DNA from: Dictyobacter formicarum
GTDB lineage: Bacteria; Chloroflexota; Ktedonobacteria; Ktedonobacterales; Ktedonobacteraceae
Length of the DNA: 64,000 nt
Assembly (NCBI RefSeq): GCF_016587435.1
Contig: NZ_BNJJ01000010.1
Coordinates: forward strand, 62,001 to 126,000
Reading direction: 5' to 3'
Shown: positions 51,150 to 60,377 of the stretch, one piece after another
Layout of the letters: each line of letters opens with the position of its first letter
Position numbering within the stretch: position 1 is the stretch's first letter
Made by a program: the position numbers and the translations under genes
The notes under the pieces: model-generated
Seen by the model: the letters and a program-made list of their open reading frames with translations, nothing else
What the model was told of the DNA's origin: nothing
Database searches by the model: none

Positions 51150-53191
51150 AGCAGCCAATGACAGTAGCCCCATGCGAAGAGCAGATCCGTATTGATGGGC
51201 ATATCGTCGAGCAGTTGTCCACAGTCAGTGCCGCTGAGGGACACGCGGTGCGCGTCACCATCATTCAGGGTGGGCGCTCAAAAAATGGCTATGTCTATGA
51301 TGAGGCTGCGCTGCACCAGATCGCGCAGTTGATCGAGGGCGCTCAGGCCTATGCCGACCATGCCCGCTCCAACGAAGACCAGATCAACCGCTCGGTGCGC
51401 GACGTGGTCGGGTTTTACCAGGACGCCGCCTATGTCGCGCAGGGCGGCAGTGGTCGGGTGGATGCCACCCTGCACATCTTTGAGGCCGCCGACTGGCTGT
51501 GGTCCATCATCAAAGAAGCCTGCGACCTGGGTCGGCCAGAACTGATCGGACTCTCCATCGACATCTTTGGACAATGGCAGCTCAACGAGGCCAACAAGAC
51601 TAAGGAGATTACCAGCGTAATCCAGCTCAACTCGTGCGACATTGTCACTCGACCCAGCGCCGGAGGCAGCTTCCGACGCATCCTCCACCACGACAGCCCT
51701 GAAAATTCAACCTATCAAGCAACATCAGAAGGAGATTACCAGCACATGACCAGAACAAAAAACACTATTGAAGAAGCCACACAGACCGAGGCGTCCGCTG
51801 AGCCACTGCAGACACAGCAACAGCAGATCGAGCAGCAACGCCAGGAGGTCGAGCGCCTGCTGAACGAAGTCAACCTGCAGAAAGCCAGTTTGCTGCTGGA
51901 ACGGCGCCTGCAAGAGAGCGTCCTGCCCGAAGCCGCACGGTCCCAGGTGCGCCAGCGCCTGCAAGGACGCCTGTTCGAGGAGCAAGAATTGGAGAACGAG
52001 ATCAGTTCCGCCCAGGCCCTGCTGGCCCAGTTGAGCCGCGACGGCCTGATCCGGGGCCACGGCCACGAAAAGGCGACCATTGGAGGCATGGTCACCGAGG
52101 CCGAAAAGGTGCAGGCTGCCTTCGACGCCATGTTTGACCTGGACATCGACACCAGCAAGCTCGGCAACATTCGCGGCTTCGTCAGCATCCATGAAGCCTA
52201 CAGCCGTGTCACCGGCGACTCCTCGCTGCGCGCCGGCATCAGCAGCGGCAGCCACCTGGGTCCTATTCAGGTAGCCGAGAGCGCTCCCATCGGACGCATC
52301 AGCGAGGCCGACACCACCACCGCCAGCTTCTCCTACCTGCTCGGCACCAGCATGAACAAGCGCCTGCTCAAAGACTACCAGGCCTGGCCCGCTGAATGGC
52401 AGAAGTTCGTCACCATCGCTCCTATCCGAGACTTCAAGCAGCAGACGCGCGTACGCCTGGGCGCCTTTGGTAGCCTGCCGGTCGTGGCCGAAGATACCCC
52501 CTACAGCGCTGTGACCCTGACCGACTCGGCCGCCACCTATGTTCCCCAGAAGCGAGGCAACCTGGTCACCATCTCGCGCGAAACCATCCTCAACGACGAC
52601 CTGCAGGCCATCCGGCAGATACCCACTAAACTCGCGGTAGCCGCCGCCTATACCCTGGCCGAGTTCGTCTACTCGTTTCTTTCCGGCAATCCCGTCATCT
52701 ATGATACCACCAATCTGTTTACCGCTGGCGCCCCGCACAGCAATCTGGGAGCGGCCGCGCTCTCGACCACGGCCATGCAGAGTGGCATCACCGCCATGCG
52801 CGAACAGACCAACTATGCTGGCAAGCGCCTCGGTCTGCGTCCCCGCTACCTGGTTGTGCCCCCAGAGCTGGAATGGACCAGCATGGTCGTCACCAAATCC
52901 GCTGGCGTGCCCGGCTCGCCCAACAACGATATCAACCCCATGCTCGGCTATGTCACCCCCATCATCGCGCCGCAGCTCAGTAGCAGCACGCAGTGGTTCC
53001 TGATCGGAGATCCCAGGGAAATTGACACCATCGAGATTGGCTTCGTGGGCGGGCAAGTCAATCCCTCGCTCTTCATCCAGGACCAGCCGATCCTGGGCCT
53101 CAACTTCACCCAGGACGCCATTACCTACAAGATCCGCCATGAATACGGCGGAGCCGTTGTCGATTACCGGGGCATATATCGCGGCATTTAA
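51143..53191 (+). CDS. Prohead protease, scaffold and major capsid protein fused in one chain
   Basis: The 682-residue protein has three parts. Residues 1-190 form a protease-like domain (QAYADHARSNED with His73 and LIGLSIDIFG with Ser138 fit the U35/Mu gpI-type His-Ser pair). Residues 200-290 are Gln/Glu-rich coiled coil (scaffold). Residues 300-682 are an HK97-fold capsid protein of Mu gpT-like type (SMNKRLLKDYQAWPAEWQKFVTIAPIRDFKQQTRVRLG; YAGKRLGLRPRYLVVPPELEW). Cleavage should release the capsid subunit. The fusion is known for some phages. Confidence 0.88.
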   Translation: MLEQPMTVAPCEEQIRIDGHIVEQLSTVSAAEGHAVRVTIIQGGRSKNGYVYDEAALHQIAQLIEGAQAYADHARSNEDQINRSVRDVVGFYQDAAYVAQGGSGRVDATLHIFEAADWLWSIIKEACDLGRPELIGLSIDIFGQWQLNEANKTKEITSVIQLNSCDIVTRPSAGGSFRRILHHDSPENSTYQATSEGDYQHMTRTKNTIEEATQTEASAEPLQTQQQQIEQQRQEVERLLNEVNLQKASLLLERRLQESVLPEAARSQVRQRLQGRLFEEQELENEISSAQALLAQLSRDGLIRGHGHEKATIGGMVTEAEKVQAAFDAMFDLDIDTSKLGNIRGFVSIHEAYSRVTGDSSLRAGISSGSHLGPIQVAESAPIGRISEADTTTASFSYLLGTSMNKRLLKDYQAWPAEWQKFVTIAPIRDFKQQTRVRLGAFGSLPVVAEDTPYSAVTLTDSAATYVPQKRGNLVTISRETILNDDLQAIRQIPTKLAVAAAYTLAEFVYSFLSGNPVIYDTTNLFTAGAPHSNLGAAALSTTAMQSGITAMREQTNYAGKRLGLRPRYLVVPPELEWTSMVVTKSAGVPGSPNNDINPMLGYVTPIIAPQLSSSTQWFLIGDPREIDTIEIGFVGGQVNPSLFIQDQPILGLNFTQDAITYKIRHEYGGAVVDYRGIYRGI

Positions 53192-53214
53192 TCGATCCCT
53201 CCGATCGATTACCC

Positions 53215-53242
53215 CATAGGTTCGGGGCCTGCCCCCGATTTT
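53215..53242 (-). repeat. REP-like hairpin after the capsid gene
   Basis: ATAGGTTCGGGGCCTGCCCC with the trailing CGATT; the loop is CTGC instead of TTGC. Confidence 0.7.
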
Positions 53243-53290
53243 CTCTCGACGCATGAAAACGTGCGTTCGTGATATGAAAGGAGCATTTGA

Positions 53291-54433
53291 TTGACGAATT
53301 TTATGAATGCGGATGGCTCGGGGTTGGTGGGCGGGTTGAATCCGTTGGGGAGTGGGCAGGCGTTGCAGGTCGATGGCAGCGGCAATTTGAAGACGACACC
53401 CGCCGGCAGCGCGGTCCTCGATGGAGGCGTGGGCCAGTCCTTTACACCCGGCGTGGCCTACCTGTTCAACAACGGTGCGCCCGGCAACAACAATTTTGAT
53501 CGCAAGCGCGAGCTGCAGGGCAAGGGCATCATCTTCAACAATATCAGCGCCGGAGCCAGCGTGGGCTCGACCAGCGTGACCTTTTCATCGGTGGTGGGCC
53601 TGATCGCCGGAGCACCTATCCTGCTGGTCGGTGGGGGCTATACCGAGGTGGTGTATGCCGCCAGTAACTATGTGGCGGGCAGCAATCCGGTTCCTTTGCA
53701 GTCGGGCATCGTCTATGCCAACCACACCGGTGCTTTTTGGGATGGCTATGCGCCGCAGGGACCGCTGCTCAATGGACTGCTGGCTACCGGCATTGATCCC
53801 GTCGCCAATGTGATCATCGACCCCAACGCCGGCAACTACTACCTGGTGCGCGCCGCCTCGCAGGACGGCTGCTCCGGCTCCAACATCCCATTGAGTAGTC
53901 CAGCTCTCTTCAATGGCAGCTCACTGGATCGCGCGGTCGGCATCAACGGCGTGCCCAGCGTGCAGAACTGGGTACGGCAGCTGATCCTACAAGGTCACGC
54001 CTACAGCGCACATACCGGGCTACAGAGCTCGGCATCCGGCACCAACGATTATCCGCTCAGCCTGTTTAATCCGGCCGCCAGCGGTAAAAATATTCTGGTC
54101 TACTCGCTGCGCGTAGCCGCCAGCAGCGGCGCCATCAATGCCCGCCTCAAGCTGACCAGCAGCGATCCCGCCTATGCCAGCCAGGCCACGGTTAGCAACC
54201 AGAAGGCCGGAGGCGCCGCCAGCGCCATCGCCGCCAGTTGCACCTATACCACCACCTCAACCGCGCCGGTGGGTCCGTTTGCCCTGGTGGACATCGGCAG
54301 TGGAGCCCTGGAACTGCTGCAGAACGAGCAGTGCTTCTACCTGCCCTCTGGCAGCTCGAATGGTCTTACCCTGACTCTGGAGACCAGCGCCGCCGGCAGC
54401 TATGCCATCACTATCAAGTACGTCGAATATTAA
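53291..54433 (+). CDS. Phage structural protein, beta-rich, probable tail or capsid-surface protein
   Basis: The 380-residue protein is Gly/Ser/Ala-rich with many short strands (GAGASVGSTSVTFSSVVGLI-type repeats; TLTLETSAAGSYAITIKYVE at the end). No family recognised. The start is taken as TTG 53291 because AAAGGAG lies exactly seven bases upstream; the first ATG (53303) is 19 bases away. Position after the capsid gene fits a decoration or tail-fibre-like role. Confidence 0.7.
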   Translation: MTNFMNADGSGLVGGLNPLGSGQALQVDGSGNLKTTPAGSAVLDGGVGQSFTPGVAYLFNNGAPGNNNFDRKRELQGKGIIFNNISAGASVGSTSVTFSSVVGLIAGAPILLVGGGYTEVVYAASNYVAGSNPVPLQSGIVYANHTGAFWDGYAPQGPLLNGLLATGIDPVANVIIDPNAGNYYLVRAASQDGCSGSNIPLSSPALFNGSSLDRAVGINGVPSVQNWVRQLILQGHAYSAHTGLQSSASGTNDYPLSLFNPAASGKNILVYSLRVAASSGAINARLKLTSSDPAYASQATVSNQKAGGAASAIAASCTYTTTSTAPVGPFALVDIGSGALELLQNEQCFYLPSGSSNGLTLTLETSAAGSYAITIKYVEY

Positions 54434-54458
54434 ACCCTGCCCAAGAAAGGACAAGCAC

Positions 54459-54749
54459 ATGTTAGATCAACTCGAATTCGCCTTTGGCCGCTACAACGGC
54501 GGCCAGACTGCTCCGATTGGCAGCTATCTCAATCCACGCACGCTGGCCATCCAGCAATTGAGCGCCGATGGAGTTTTGCCGCAAGATGGCACCTGGGTGC
54601 GCGTCGATGCCTCGGCGAGCCAGACCCTGGCTGTGATCGCCAGCAGCGTCAACGCCGTCCTGGGAACAAACTACAGCGCGGCCAGCTTTCACATGCAGTC
54701 AGCGGGCGACCTGATCGGGAATCCCGGCCAGGCCAGCAACGACGCCTGA
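54459..54749 (+). CDS. Small phage protein
   Basis: The 96-residue protein LEFAFGRYNGGQTAPIGSYL to SAGDLIGNPGQASNDA is unrecognised. AAAGGAC precedes the ATG; 31 bases to the next gene. Probably structural. Confidence 0.6.
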   Translation: MLDQLEFAFGRYNGGQTAPIGSYLNPRTLAIQQLSADGVLPQDGTWVRVDASASQTLAVIASSVNAVLGTNYSAASFHMQSAGDLIGNPGQASNDA

Positions 54750-54780
54750 GCAGCCATGCAGCGAAGAGAGGAGGTGCCCG

Positions 54781-55380
54781 ATGGCCCAGGTTATCAAGCG
54801 CGCCCTGCTGACCGCCTTTAATCCCGCCACCTATACCGCTTCGGTCTTGTTGTTGGAGGCCACCTCGACCGAGCTCAGCAATATCCCGATCGCCTTTCAG
54901 GCGGACGGTAGTAGTACGCCGCTCAACGGCTCGCTGTGCGCCGTCCTCTTCTTCGATGAGCATAACGCCAATGATGCCGTCGTACTGGCGGTCTACAGCA
55001 CCGGCTCGGCGGTCCCCACACCAGCGCCGGGGCGCATCACCTTCGTCAACGGCTATCGCCAGATCAACGGCGACGTGTTGAGCGCGGGCACCCTGGCTAC
55101 CTACACCCTGACCGGCGGCAGTTCGGGTATTCCCACCAGCGCCCTGGGCGTGCTCTACAAAGCCTACTTCAGCAGTAGCAGCCTCAACAGCTATGTGCAG
55201 CTTGCTCCGCACGGCGCCAGCGATCTGAGTGCCTATGCCACGCTGGGCAATATCGCCAGCGCCGGCAGCGCTGTCAACGGCGGCGGACTGTTGGCCCTGG
55301 ACGCCCTGGGACGCATTGACATCAAGGCGTTTGTTGGCACCTGTACCCTGACCCTCTACACTTATGGATATGTACTATGA
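54781..55380 (+). CDS. Phage structural protein
   Basis: The 199-residue beta-rich protein opens with VIKRALLTAFNPATYTASVLLLEATSTELSNIPIAFQADG, reminiscent of small baseplate or tail-spike-base proteins with an OB-like N-terminus, and ends in a beta region. No assignment made. AGAGGAGGTG precedes the ATG; overlaps the next gene by four bases. Confidence 0.62.
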   Translation: MAQVIKRALLTAFNPATYTASVLLLEATSTELSNIPIAFQADGSSTPLNGSLCAVLFFDEHNANDAVVLAVYSTGSAVPTPAPGRITFVNGYRQINGDVLSAGTLATYTLTGGSSGIPTSALGVLYKAYFSSSSLNSYVQLAPHGASDLSAYATLGNIASAGSAVNGGGLLALDALGRIDIKAFVGTCTLTLYTYGYVL

Positions 55381-55712
55381 ACCAACAACATGACAACCAT
55401 CCCCAGGTCGCCCGCGCCGAACAGCGCATCGAGCAGTGGGTAACCCGGTTGGAAGGCCAGGTCCAGCACCTGCTGGAAGAGCTCGACATCGAAGAATTGA
55501 GCCAGAAAGAGCGCCTCGGCTTCGCGCTCAAAATGCTCAGCCAGATCCAGCATTTCCTGTCCATCAAGCAGAAGCTGGACGCGCCGCCCGCCGCATCCAG
55601 CAACGTGCAGATCTGGCTGCAGAACCTGATGCAACAGATGCGCGGCGAGGGACCGGACGGCAGCAATAGCGTGGATGATGATGAGTTAGAGACAGAAAGA
55701 AGATTATTGTAA
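55377..55712 (+). CDS. Coiled-coil phage protein
   Basis: The 111-residue helical protein (RAEQRIEQWVTRLEGQVQHLLEELDIEELSQKERLGFALKMLSQIQHFL) has an acidic tail. Its ATG overlaps the preceding stop (ATGA). Could be a small terminase, chaperone or tail-assembly factor; a small terminase would usually carry a helix-turn-helix, which is not clear here. Confidence 0.6.
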   Translation: MNQQHDNHPQVARAEQRIEQWVTRLEGQVQHLLEELDIEELSQKERLGFALKMLSQIQHFLSIKQKLDAPPAASSNVQIWLQNLMQQMRGEGPDGSNSVDDDELETERRLL

Positions 55713-55714
55713 GC

Positions 55715-57742
55715 ATGGTTAGAGCAATCAGTTCCGCCCTCAGCGCCGCCGTGCGGGCCTCCACGCGCGTCCCCGCCATCGGCGTCAGCATCGAGGACCA
55801 CATTTTGCATTACCAACCGTACCAGAGTCCAGGGGCAGCCGACAGCTGGCATGATGTCTGCATCGCCAACGACGGCAGCATTGTGCGCATCCGCCTGACA
55901 CGCGGCAGCAACGCCTACGCCCAATCCCTGCAATGGCAGCGCATCACTGATCCCGGCAACGCCAGCCAGTGGAGCAGCTGGACCACGCTGGGCGGGGCCA
56001 ACGCCACCTGCTTTGAGGACAGCGGCTGCGCGCTCTCCAACAACAACGGCGTCCTGCGCGCCTTTGTGCAGCAGGGGAGTGGCGGAAGCGCCCTGTGGAC
56101 CTGGAGCAGCAGCGACAACGGGCAGAGCTGGAGCGCCAGTCCGACCACCGTGCTCACCCCGCCCAGTAGCGCTACCATCCTGGGCATCGGCAGCTCCGGC
56201 AACAACGACGTCTTTTTCCTGTACCAGCTCGCCAGCGGCGTTGTGACCGGTTGCTCATTCTATAGCGGCGGCAGCTGGAGCAGCCTGCGCAGCAGTACCC
56301 TCTCCGCCATCTCGTATGGGGCCGGCCTGACGGCCTACTGGGACGGCACGCTCTACTGGCTCGTCTTCAGCGACGGCAACACCCTGTACGAGAGCAGCTA
56401 TGCGCCCGCCAGCAACAGCTGGCAGGGCTATCCGGCCATCGCTCCCGCCACAGGGAGCGCCATCACACGCCGCGCCCCCCGGCTGCAATACGACTCCAGC
56501 ACCGGACTCTACAACCTGACCTGTATCGAAGCCGACAGCGGCCAGCTGACCGGAGCCGTCTACAGCTATCCGCGCATGCGCCAGAGCGCAGACCTGCAGC
56601 ACTGGTCGCAAGGCAGCATCATCTACAGCATGTCCGCCCAATATGGGGCCTGTCTGCTCAGTACCTTTAGCGCCAACCTGCTCATCAGCATGTCTAGTAT
56701 TCAGCGCGCCCCGATCTACAGCCAGGACAGCCAGCACTACCTCGACTGCTCCAACCGGGTAATTTCGTATAGCCTGAAAGAGCGGCTGGCCAGACCGGCC
56801 ATGCTGGAACTGGTGCTGGACAATAATCAGGGGGCGTTGGGGTCGATGCTCAGCCAACCGGGGGCGACGCAGCCGATCGGGCCGAACTGTTCGGTCGTGC
56901 TGCGTGTGGGCTATCGTACCGGCACCCCGCCGGGCTCGCCCGAGCTGGTGAAGGTTGGAACGTACCGCATCCAGACGCTGCAGCTGCTGCGCTCGCCCGG
57001 TGTATCTCAGCTGCGCCTGCTGTGCGTTGATCTGACACAGCAACTGGACCAGGTTAACCGCTTCCAGATGACCTATACGGCGCAGGCGCTGGGCTGGCTG
57101 TTGCGCGAAGTTTGCGCCCGAGCCGGACTGTTCGCGCTCTCTCTGCCTGCCAGCAGCCAGCTGAGCCAGAGCGTGCCACTGTTCGTCCTGCCCGCAGGCG
57201 GTACCTATCGCCGGGCCCTGGACGAGCTGTGCCGCATCTATGATATCCAGTACTTCCTGGACCAGGATGAAGTACTGCAGTTCTGCGACCTCAGCGGAGC
57301 CGCCAACTCCAGCTGGTCCTATCAACCCGAGTTGGAGCTGCTCAGCTGGGGACAGCGCCAGCAGCGTGGCAACCATATTATCGTTACCGGTAAGCCGCCC
57401 GGTGGCGGGACCGCCATGGCGCTCACCACCGCCGAGGTCTACGACGATCAGCAGATGCAATGGAGCGGGCAGGAAGGCCTGATCCAGCACGTCGACCAGA
57501 AACTACTCACCGTGGCCCAGTGCGCCAGCAAAGCTGCTTTCCTGCTCGCCCAGGAACAGCGGGCACAGTTGCAGCACCAGATTCAGATTCCCCTCAATCC
57601 GGCCCATCAGCTACTGGATGTGATTACCATCAGCGATCCGAGCATCGCTGTGAGCGGGAACGTGCGCATCGTACAGAGCAGCTCTGTCTACGAGCCGCAG
57701 CAGGCCACATATAGCACAACACTTGAACTTGAAGGAGTATAA
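55715..57742 (+). CDS. Beta-propeller / baseplate-hub fusion protein
   Basis: The 675-residue protein has a repeat region (about 40-330) with propeller-like strands and an Asp-box WSSSDNGQSWSASP, as in sialidase-type propellers. Residues 340-675 resemble gpD/gp27-type hubs (RVGYRTGTPPGSPELVKVGTYRIQTLQLLRSPGVSQLRLLCVDLTQQLDQ; GGTYRRALDELCRIYDIQYFLDQDEVLQFCDLSG). Likely the particle's receptor-binding and injection tip. It starts two bases after the previous stop. Confidence 0.72.
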   Translation: MVRAISSALSAAVRASTRVPAIGVSIEDHILHYQPYQSPGAADSWHDVCIANDGSIVRIRLTRGSNAYAQSLQWQRITDPGNASQWSSWTTLGGANATCFEDSGCALSNNNGVLRAFVQQGSGGSALWTWSSSDNGQSWSASPTTVLTPPSSATILGIGSSGNNDVFFLYQLASGVVTGCSFYSGGSWSSLRSSTLSAISYGAGLTAYWDGTLYWLVFSDGNTLYESSYAPASNSWQGYPAIAPATGSAITRRAPRLQYDSSTGLYNLTCIEADSGQLTGAVYSYPRMRQSADLQHWSQGSIIYSMSAQYGACLLSTFSANLLISMSSIQRAPIYSQDSQHYLDCSNRVISYSLKERLARPAMLELVLDNNQGALGSMLSQPGATQPIGPNCSVVLRVGYRTGTPPGSPELVKVGTYRIQTLQLLRSPGVSQLRLLCVDLTQQLDQVNRFQMTYTAQALGWLLREVCARAGLFALSLPASSQLSQSVPLFVLPAGGTYRRALDELCRIYDIQYFLDQDEVLQFCDLSGAANSSWSYQPELELLSWGQRQQRGNHIIVTGKPPGGGTAMALTTAEVYDDQQMQWSGQEGLIQHVDQKLLTVAQCASKAAFLLAQEQRAQLQHQIQIPLNPAHQLLDVITISDPSIAVSGNVRIVQSSSVYEPQQATYSTTLELEGV

Positions 57743-57747
57743 AAAGT

Positions 57748-58680
57748 ATGGAATTAAGTAACTTTCCGATGAAATCGCAGCGCACCGAAGACCCGACGCA
57801 GGCCAATCGCGAATATGATTGTGTCGCCACCAGTATCGCTGCCTGTATCCAGTTTTTGACCGGGCAGTCCACTACGGGCAGCCAGTTGAAGAACAGCATC
57901 TATGGGGCCAGCTATATCGGAGCCACCTATGTCAGCGACTATGTCGCCGAGGTCGCCAAACACGGAGTTGTCCTGCACACCATCGATGGCGAGATGTCCA
58001 CCCTCCTGCCGCGCATCCGCGCTGAACTGGCCCAGGGACATCCCGTGGTGGCCGCTGAACTGGACCCCTATGTCAACGCTGCCCTGGACTGGACGCATAT
58101 GATCGCCTTTTATGGCTGCACCCCCACCACCCTGACGGCGATGGACCCGTATATTGCCCAGCCTGTGACGAAAAGCGATGCCGACTGGCTCAAGGTCTTA
58201 AAGTACAACGAGGTCTGGCCCCTCAGCAAGCAGGAGCCCGCGCTGGTAGAGCACGTGCCAACTGGCTGGAAGGATGACGGCACCACCCTGACCGCCCCCA
58301 ATGGTAACCCGGTCGTCAAAGGTTTTCGCAGCTACATCCTCACGCATGGCTGGGACAGCGATGACCTGCCGCTGGAGGCCGAGCAGAGCGTTTCACAGCT
58401 CGAAGTGGGCAATCCCGGCCTGGGAGGCGGCAGTCGCCAGCGCTTCCGCCGCACCACTCTGGAGTGGAATCCGACCCACGCCGTGTTTGAAGCCTGGACC
58501 GGCCAGGAACTGATCGCCCTGGAGCAACTGGGCCGTCAATTGACGAAGGAGCGCGACACCCTGAAGGCGCAGCTACAGCAGGAGAACGTCACCTGCGATG
58601 TCCTCAAAGCCCAGGTGCAACAATTGGGTCGACAACTGCAACAAGCCCAGGCGACCAGCGCGCCCGCAACCGGCGCATAA
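57748..58680 (+). CDS. C39-like cysteine peptidase, probable endolysin
   Basis: The 310-residue protein has Cys25 in EYDCVATSIAACIQFLTG, His117 in DWTHMIAFYG and Asp133 in AMDPYI, the papain-like C39 order. The last 70 residues are a coiled coil (LGRQLTKERDTLKAQLQQENVTCDVLKAQVQQLGRQL). Position before a holin suggests cell-wall lysis at release; the cleaved bond is unknown. GAAGGAG precedes the ATG. Confidence 0.75.
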   Translation: MELSNFPMKSQRTEDPTQANREYDCVATSIAACIQFLTGQSTTGSQLKNSIYGASYIGATYVSDYVAEVAKHGVVLHTIDGEMSTLLPRIRAELAQGHPVVAAELDPYVNAALDWTHMIAFYGCTPTTLTAMDPYIAQPVTKSDADWLKVLKYNEVWPLSKQEPALVEHVPTGWKDDGTTLTAPNGNPVVKGFRSYILTHGWDSDDLPLEAEQSVSQLEVGNPGLGGGSRQRFRRTTLEWNPTHAVFEAWTGQELIALEQLGRQLTKERDTLKAQLQQENVTCDVLKAQVQQLGRQLQQAQATSAPATGA

Positions 58681-58732
58681 CCATCTCCATATAACCATTT
58701 CCGTTTGATTGTGTTCCTTTATGTATCCCTTA

Positions 58733-58766
58733 TATATAGGGAGAAAGAATATATAGGGAGAAAGAG
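58733..58766 (+). repeat. 17-base tandem duplication carrying a ribosome-site-like sequence
   Basis: TATATAGGGAGAAAGA plus A or G, twice. The second copy supplies the site before the holin gene. Confidence 0.85.
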
Positions 58767-58777
58767 AGAGAATTTTT

Positions 58778-59185
58778 ATGCCTCACACAGAATTATTGAC
58801 CAGCATTTTCTTGAACGCCTTTCCATTTTTGTGCGTGATTGCCGTCTGGTGTCTCAAATTTTTTGAGCACCATTTGCCGGGCAAGCAGCAAGAGATGCTA
58901 GAGAAATGTGTCCAGATGGCCGTCTCCATGGCGGAGCAGGCCTACGACGATTATGGTCCGCTGGAAAAGAAGCAGGTGGCCCTGCGCGCCGCGATCGAGC
59001 TCTTCAACGCCTTCCACCTGCCGGTGCCGCAGCCGGGCGCGCTCAACACCGCCCTGGAGGCCGCCGTCTTCGCGGTACGCCAGACGCAGCGCCCGCGTAG
59101 TCCCTACCAGGATGCGCCCACGCGCGTCAACCCGGTGGTCGTGCCGGTGGTTCAGGCGGCCCTTCCTGAACCGGCCCGCAGTTAA
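58778..59185 (+). CDS. Phage holin, LL-H-type
   Basis: The 135-residue protein has one N-terminal membrane segment (LNAFPFLCVIAVWCLKFF), then a charged helix KCVQMAVSMAEQAYDDYGPLEKKQVALRAAIELFNAF that matches the LL-H holin family. Forms membrane lesions that free the endolysin. It follows the lysin gene. Confidence 0.83.
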   Translation: MPHTELLTSIFLNAFPFLCVIAVWCLKFFEHHLPGKQQEMLEKCVQMAVSMAEQAYDDYGPLEKKQVALRAAIELFNAFHLPVPQPGALNTALEAAVFAVRQTQRPRSPYQDAPTRVNPVVVPVVQAALPEPARS

Positions 59186-59206
59186 GGTGGCAGGAGAAAA
59201 AAGCGT

Positions 59207-60367
59207 ATGCTGTTAACGGACCTCGAAAACCTGGTGCGGCTGGATCTCTTTGATCCGGCCGGCCCCAACCAGCGCTGGAGCCAGGCCGACATCGATCGCT
59301 CGCTCGACAAAGCCGTCGAGCGCTACTCTGAGTACTATCCCAATATCGCCTACGTCGACATGCCCACCCGGCCCTGGCAGCGCACCTATCCCTATCCAAC
59401 TAGCTGGAACGCCAGCTATCCAGTGCTCTGGATCGAGCGCATCCTCTATCCACTGCAGATCGCCGGCACCGCCCTGGCGGCTCCCGGTACGGCTCCCAGT
59501 GCCAGTGCCACCAGCGGGAGCAGTCTGAGCAGCGGCAGCTACCAGTATGCCGTCACCTTTTTGACGGCCGGCGGCGAGACGCTGCCCTCGCCGATAGCCA
59601 GTGTCAGCACCAGTAGCGGCAACCAGAATGTCACCCTGAGCAACATTGCGCTGGGGAATAATCAGCCGGGAGGCATGAGCAATCCCGTGATCGGGCGCGC
59701 CCTCTATCGCTCGCTGTCCGGCGGCTCGACCCTCTACCTGCTGGCCACGCTCCACGACACGGTTAGCAGCACGTTCAGCGACACTCTGCCGGATAGCGCC
59801 TTACAGAATCAGCCGCAGGCTCCAACCGTCAACACTTCCGGGATCATGCGCTGGCCGCCCGTTGAGCGCGCATTCAGCGAGTTCTCCAATCTGTTTGACT
59901 CGGCGGTCGCCCTGGCGGCGAGCGGCAATCTGGGCAGCCAGGGAACAGCCGGAGGGAGCAGCGGCGCCACTGGTAGTCAGCAACCGACCTTTACTCTGCA
60001 CCTGGCCAGTGGAGAGCTGCCGCAGGATAGCAGTCTGTTGATGCGCATCTTCTATGCCACCAGGCACCAGCTCGACAGCGGCGGCTCAACCATCCCCGAA
60101 GTGCATCGCGACCTGATCGTGGCGGGAGCCAGCGCTTACGCCATGGAGGCCTACCAGGTCCCGACCAACGACAACTTCGACTTCCAGGATGGAGCTCTGC
60201 ACGACCGCCTCGACGACACCCAGATTCCCACCGCCTGGGCTGCCGCCGCCGGGCAGCGCATGGCCCGTTTCGAGGCCCGCCTGCAAGAGATCAAGCAGCA
60301 GCGCGATTACGCCAGTGCCGCCCGCCTCCATTGGGGCGACATCCCCCGCTATTGGACCCGATTATAA
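59207..60367 (+). CDS. Phage connector/adaptor-like protein with beta insertion
   Basis: The 386-residue protein opens with LLTDLENLVRLDLFDPAGPNQRWSQADIDRSLDKAVERYSEYYPNIA, a helical fold as in gp6/gp15-type head-tail connectors, and ends with DLIVAGASAYAMEAYQVPTNDNFDFQDG and a helical tail. Residues about 100-200 are a Ser/Thr/Gly-rich beta insertion. Assigned to the connector by N- and C-terminal helices only. GGAGAAAA precedes the ATG. Confidence 0.68.
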   Translation: MLLTDLENLVRLDLFDPAGPNQRWSQADIDRSLDKAVERYSEYYPNIAYVDMPTRPWQRTYPYPTSWNASYPVLWIERILYPLQIAGTALAAPGTAPSASATSGSSLSSGSYQYAVTFLTAGGETLPSPIASVSTSSGNQNVTLSNIALGNNQPGGMSNPVIGRALYRSLSGGSTLYLLATLHDTVSSTFSDTLPDSALQNQPQAPTVNTSGIMRWPPVERAFSEFSNLFDSAVALAASGNLGSQGTAGGSSGATGSQQPTFTLHLASGELPQDSSLLMRIFYATRHQLDSGGSTIPEVHRDLIVAGASAYAMEAYQVPTNDNFDFQDGALHDRLDDTQIPTAWAAAAGQRMARFEARLQEIKQQRDYASAARLHWGDIPRYWTRL

Positions 60368-60377
60368 ATAAATAATA

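Noticed and set aside
51725..53254. 509-codon open frame on the minus strand opposite the capsid gene
   Set aside because: Its residues mirror the codon bias of the plus-strand gene (Gly/Ala/Val/Gln-rich), it has no ribosome site, and the sense gene has clear phage domains.
56255..57490. 411-codon minus-strand frame opposite the hub/propeller gene
   Set aside because: Shadow of a GC-rich coding strand; no site, no domain, and no reason for antisense coding.
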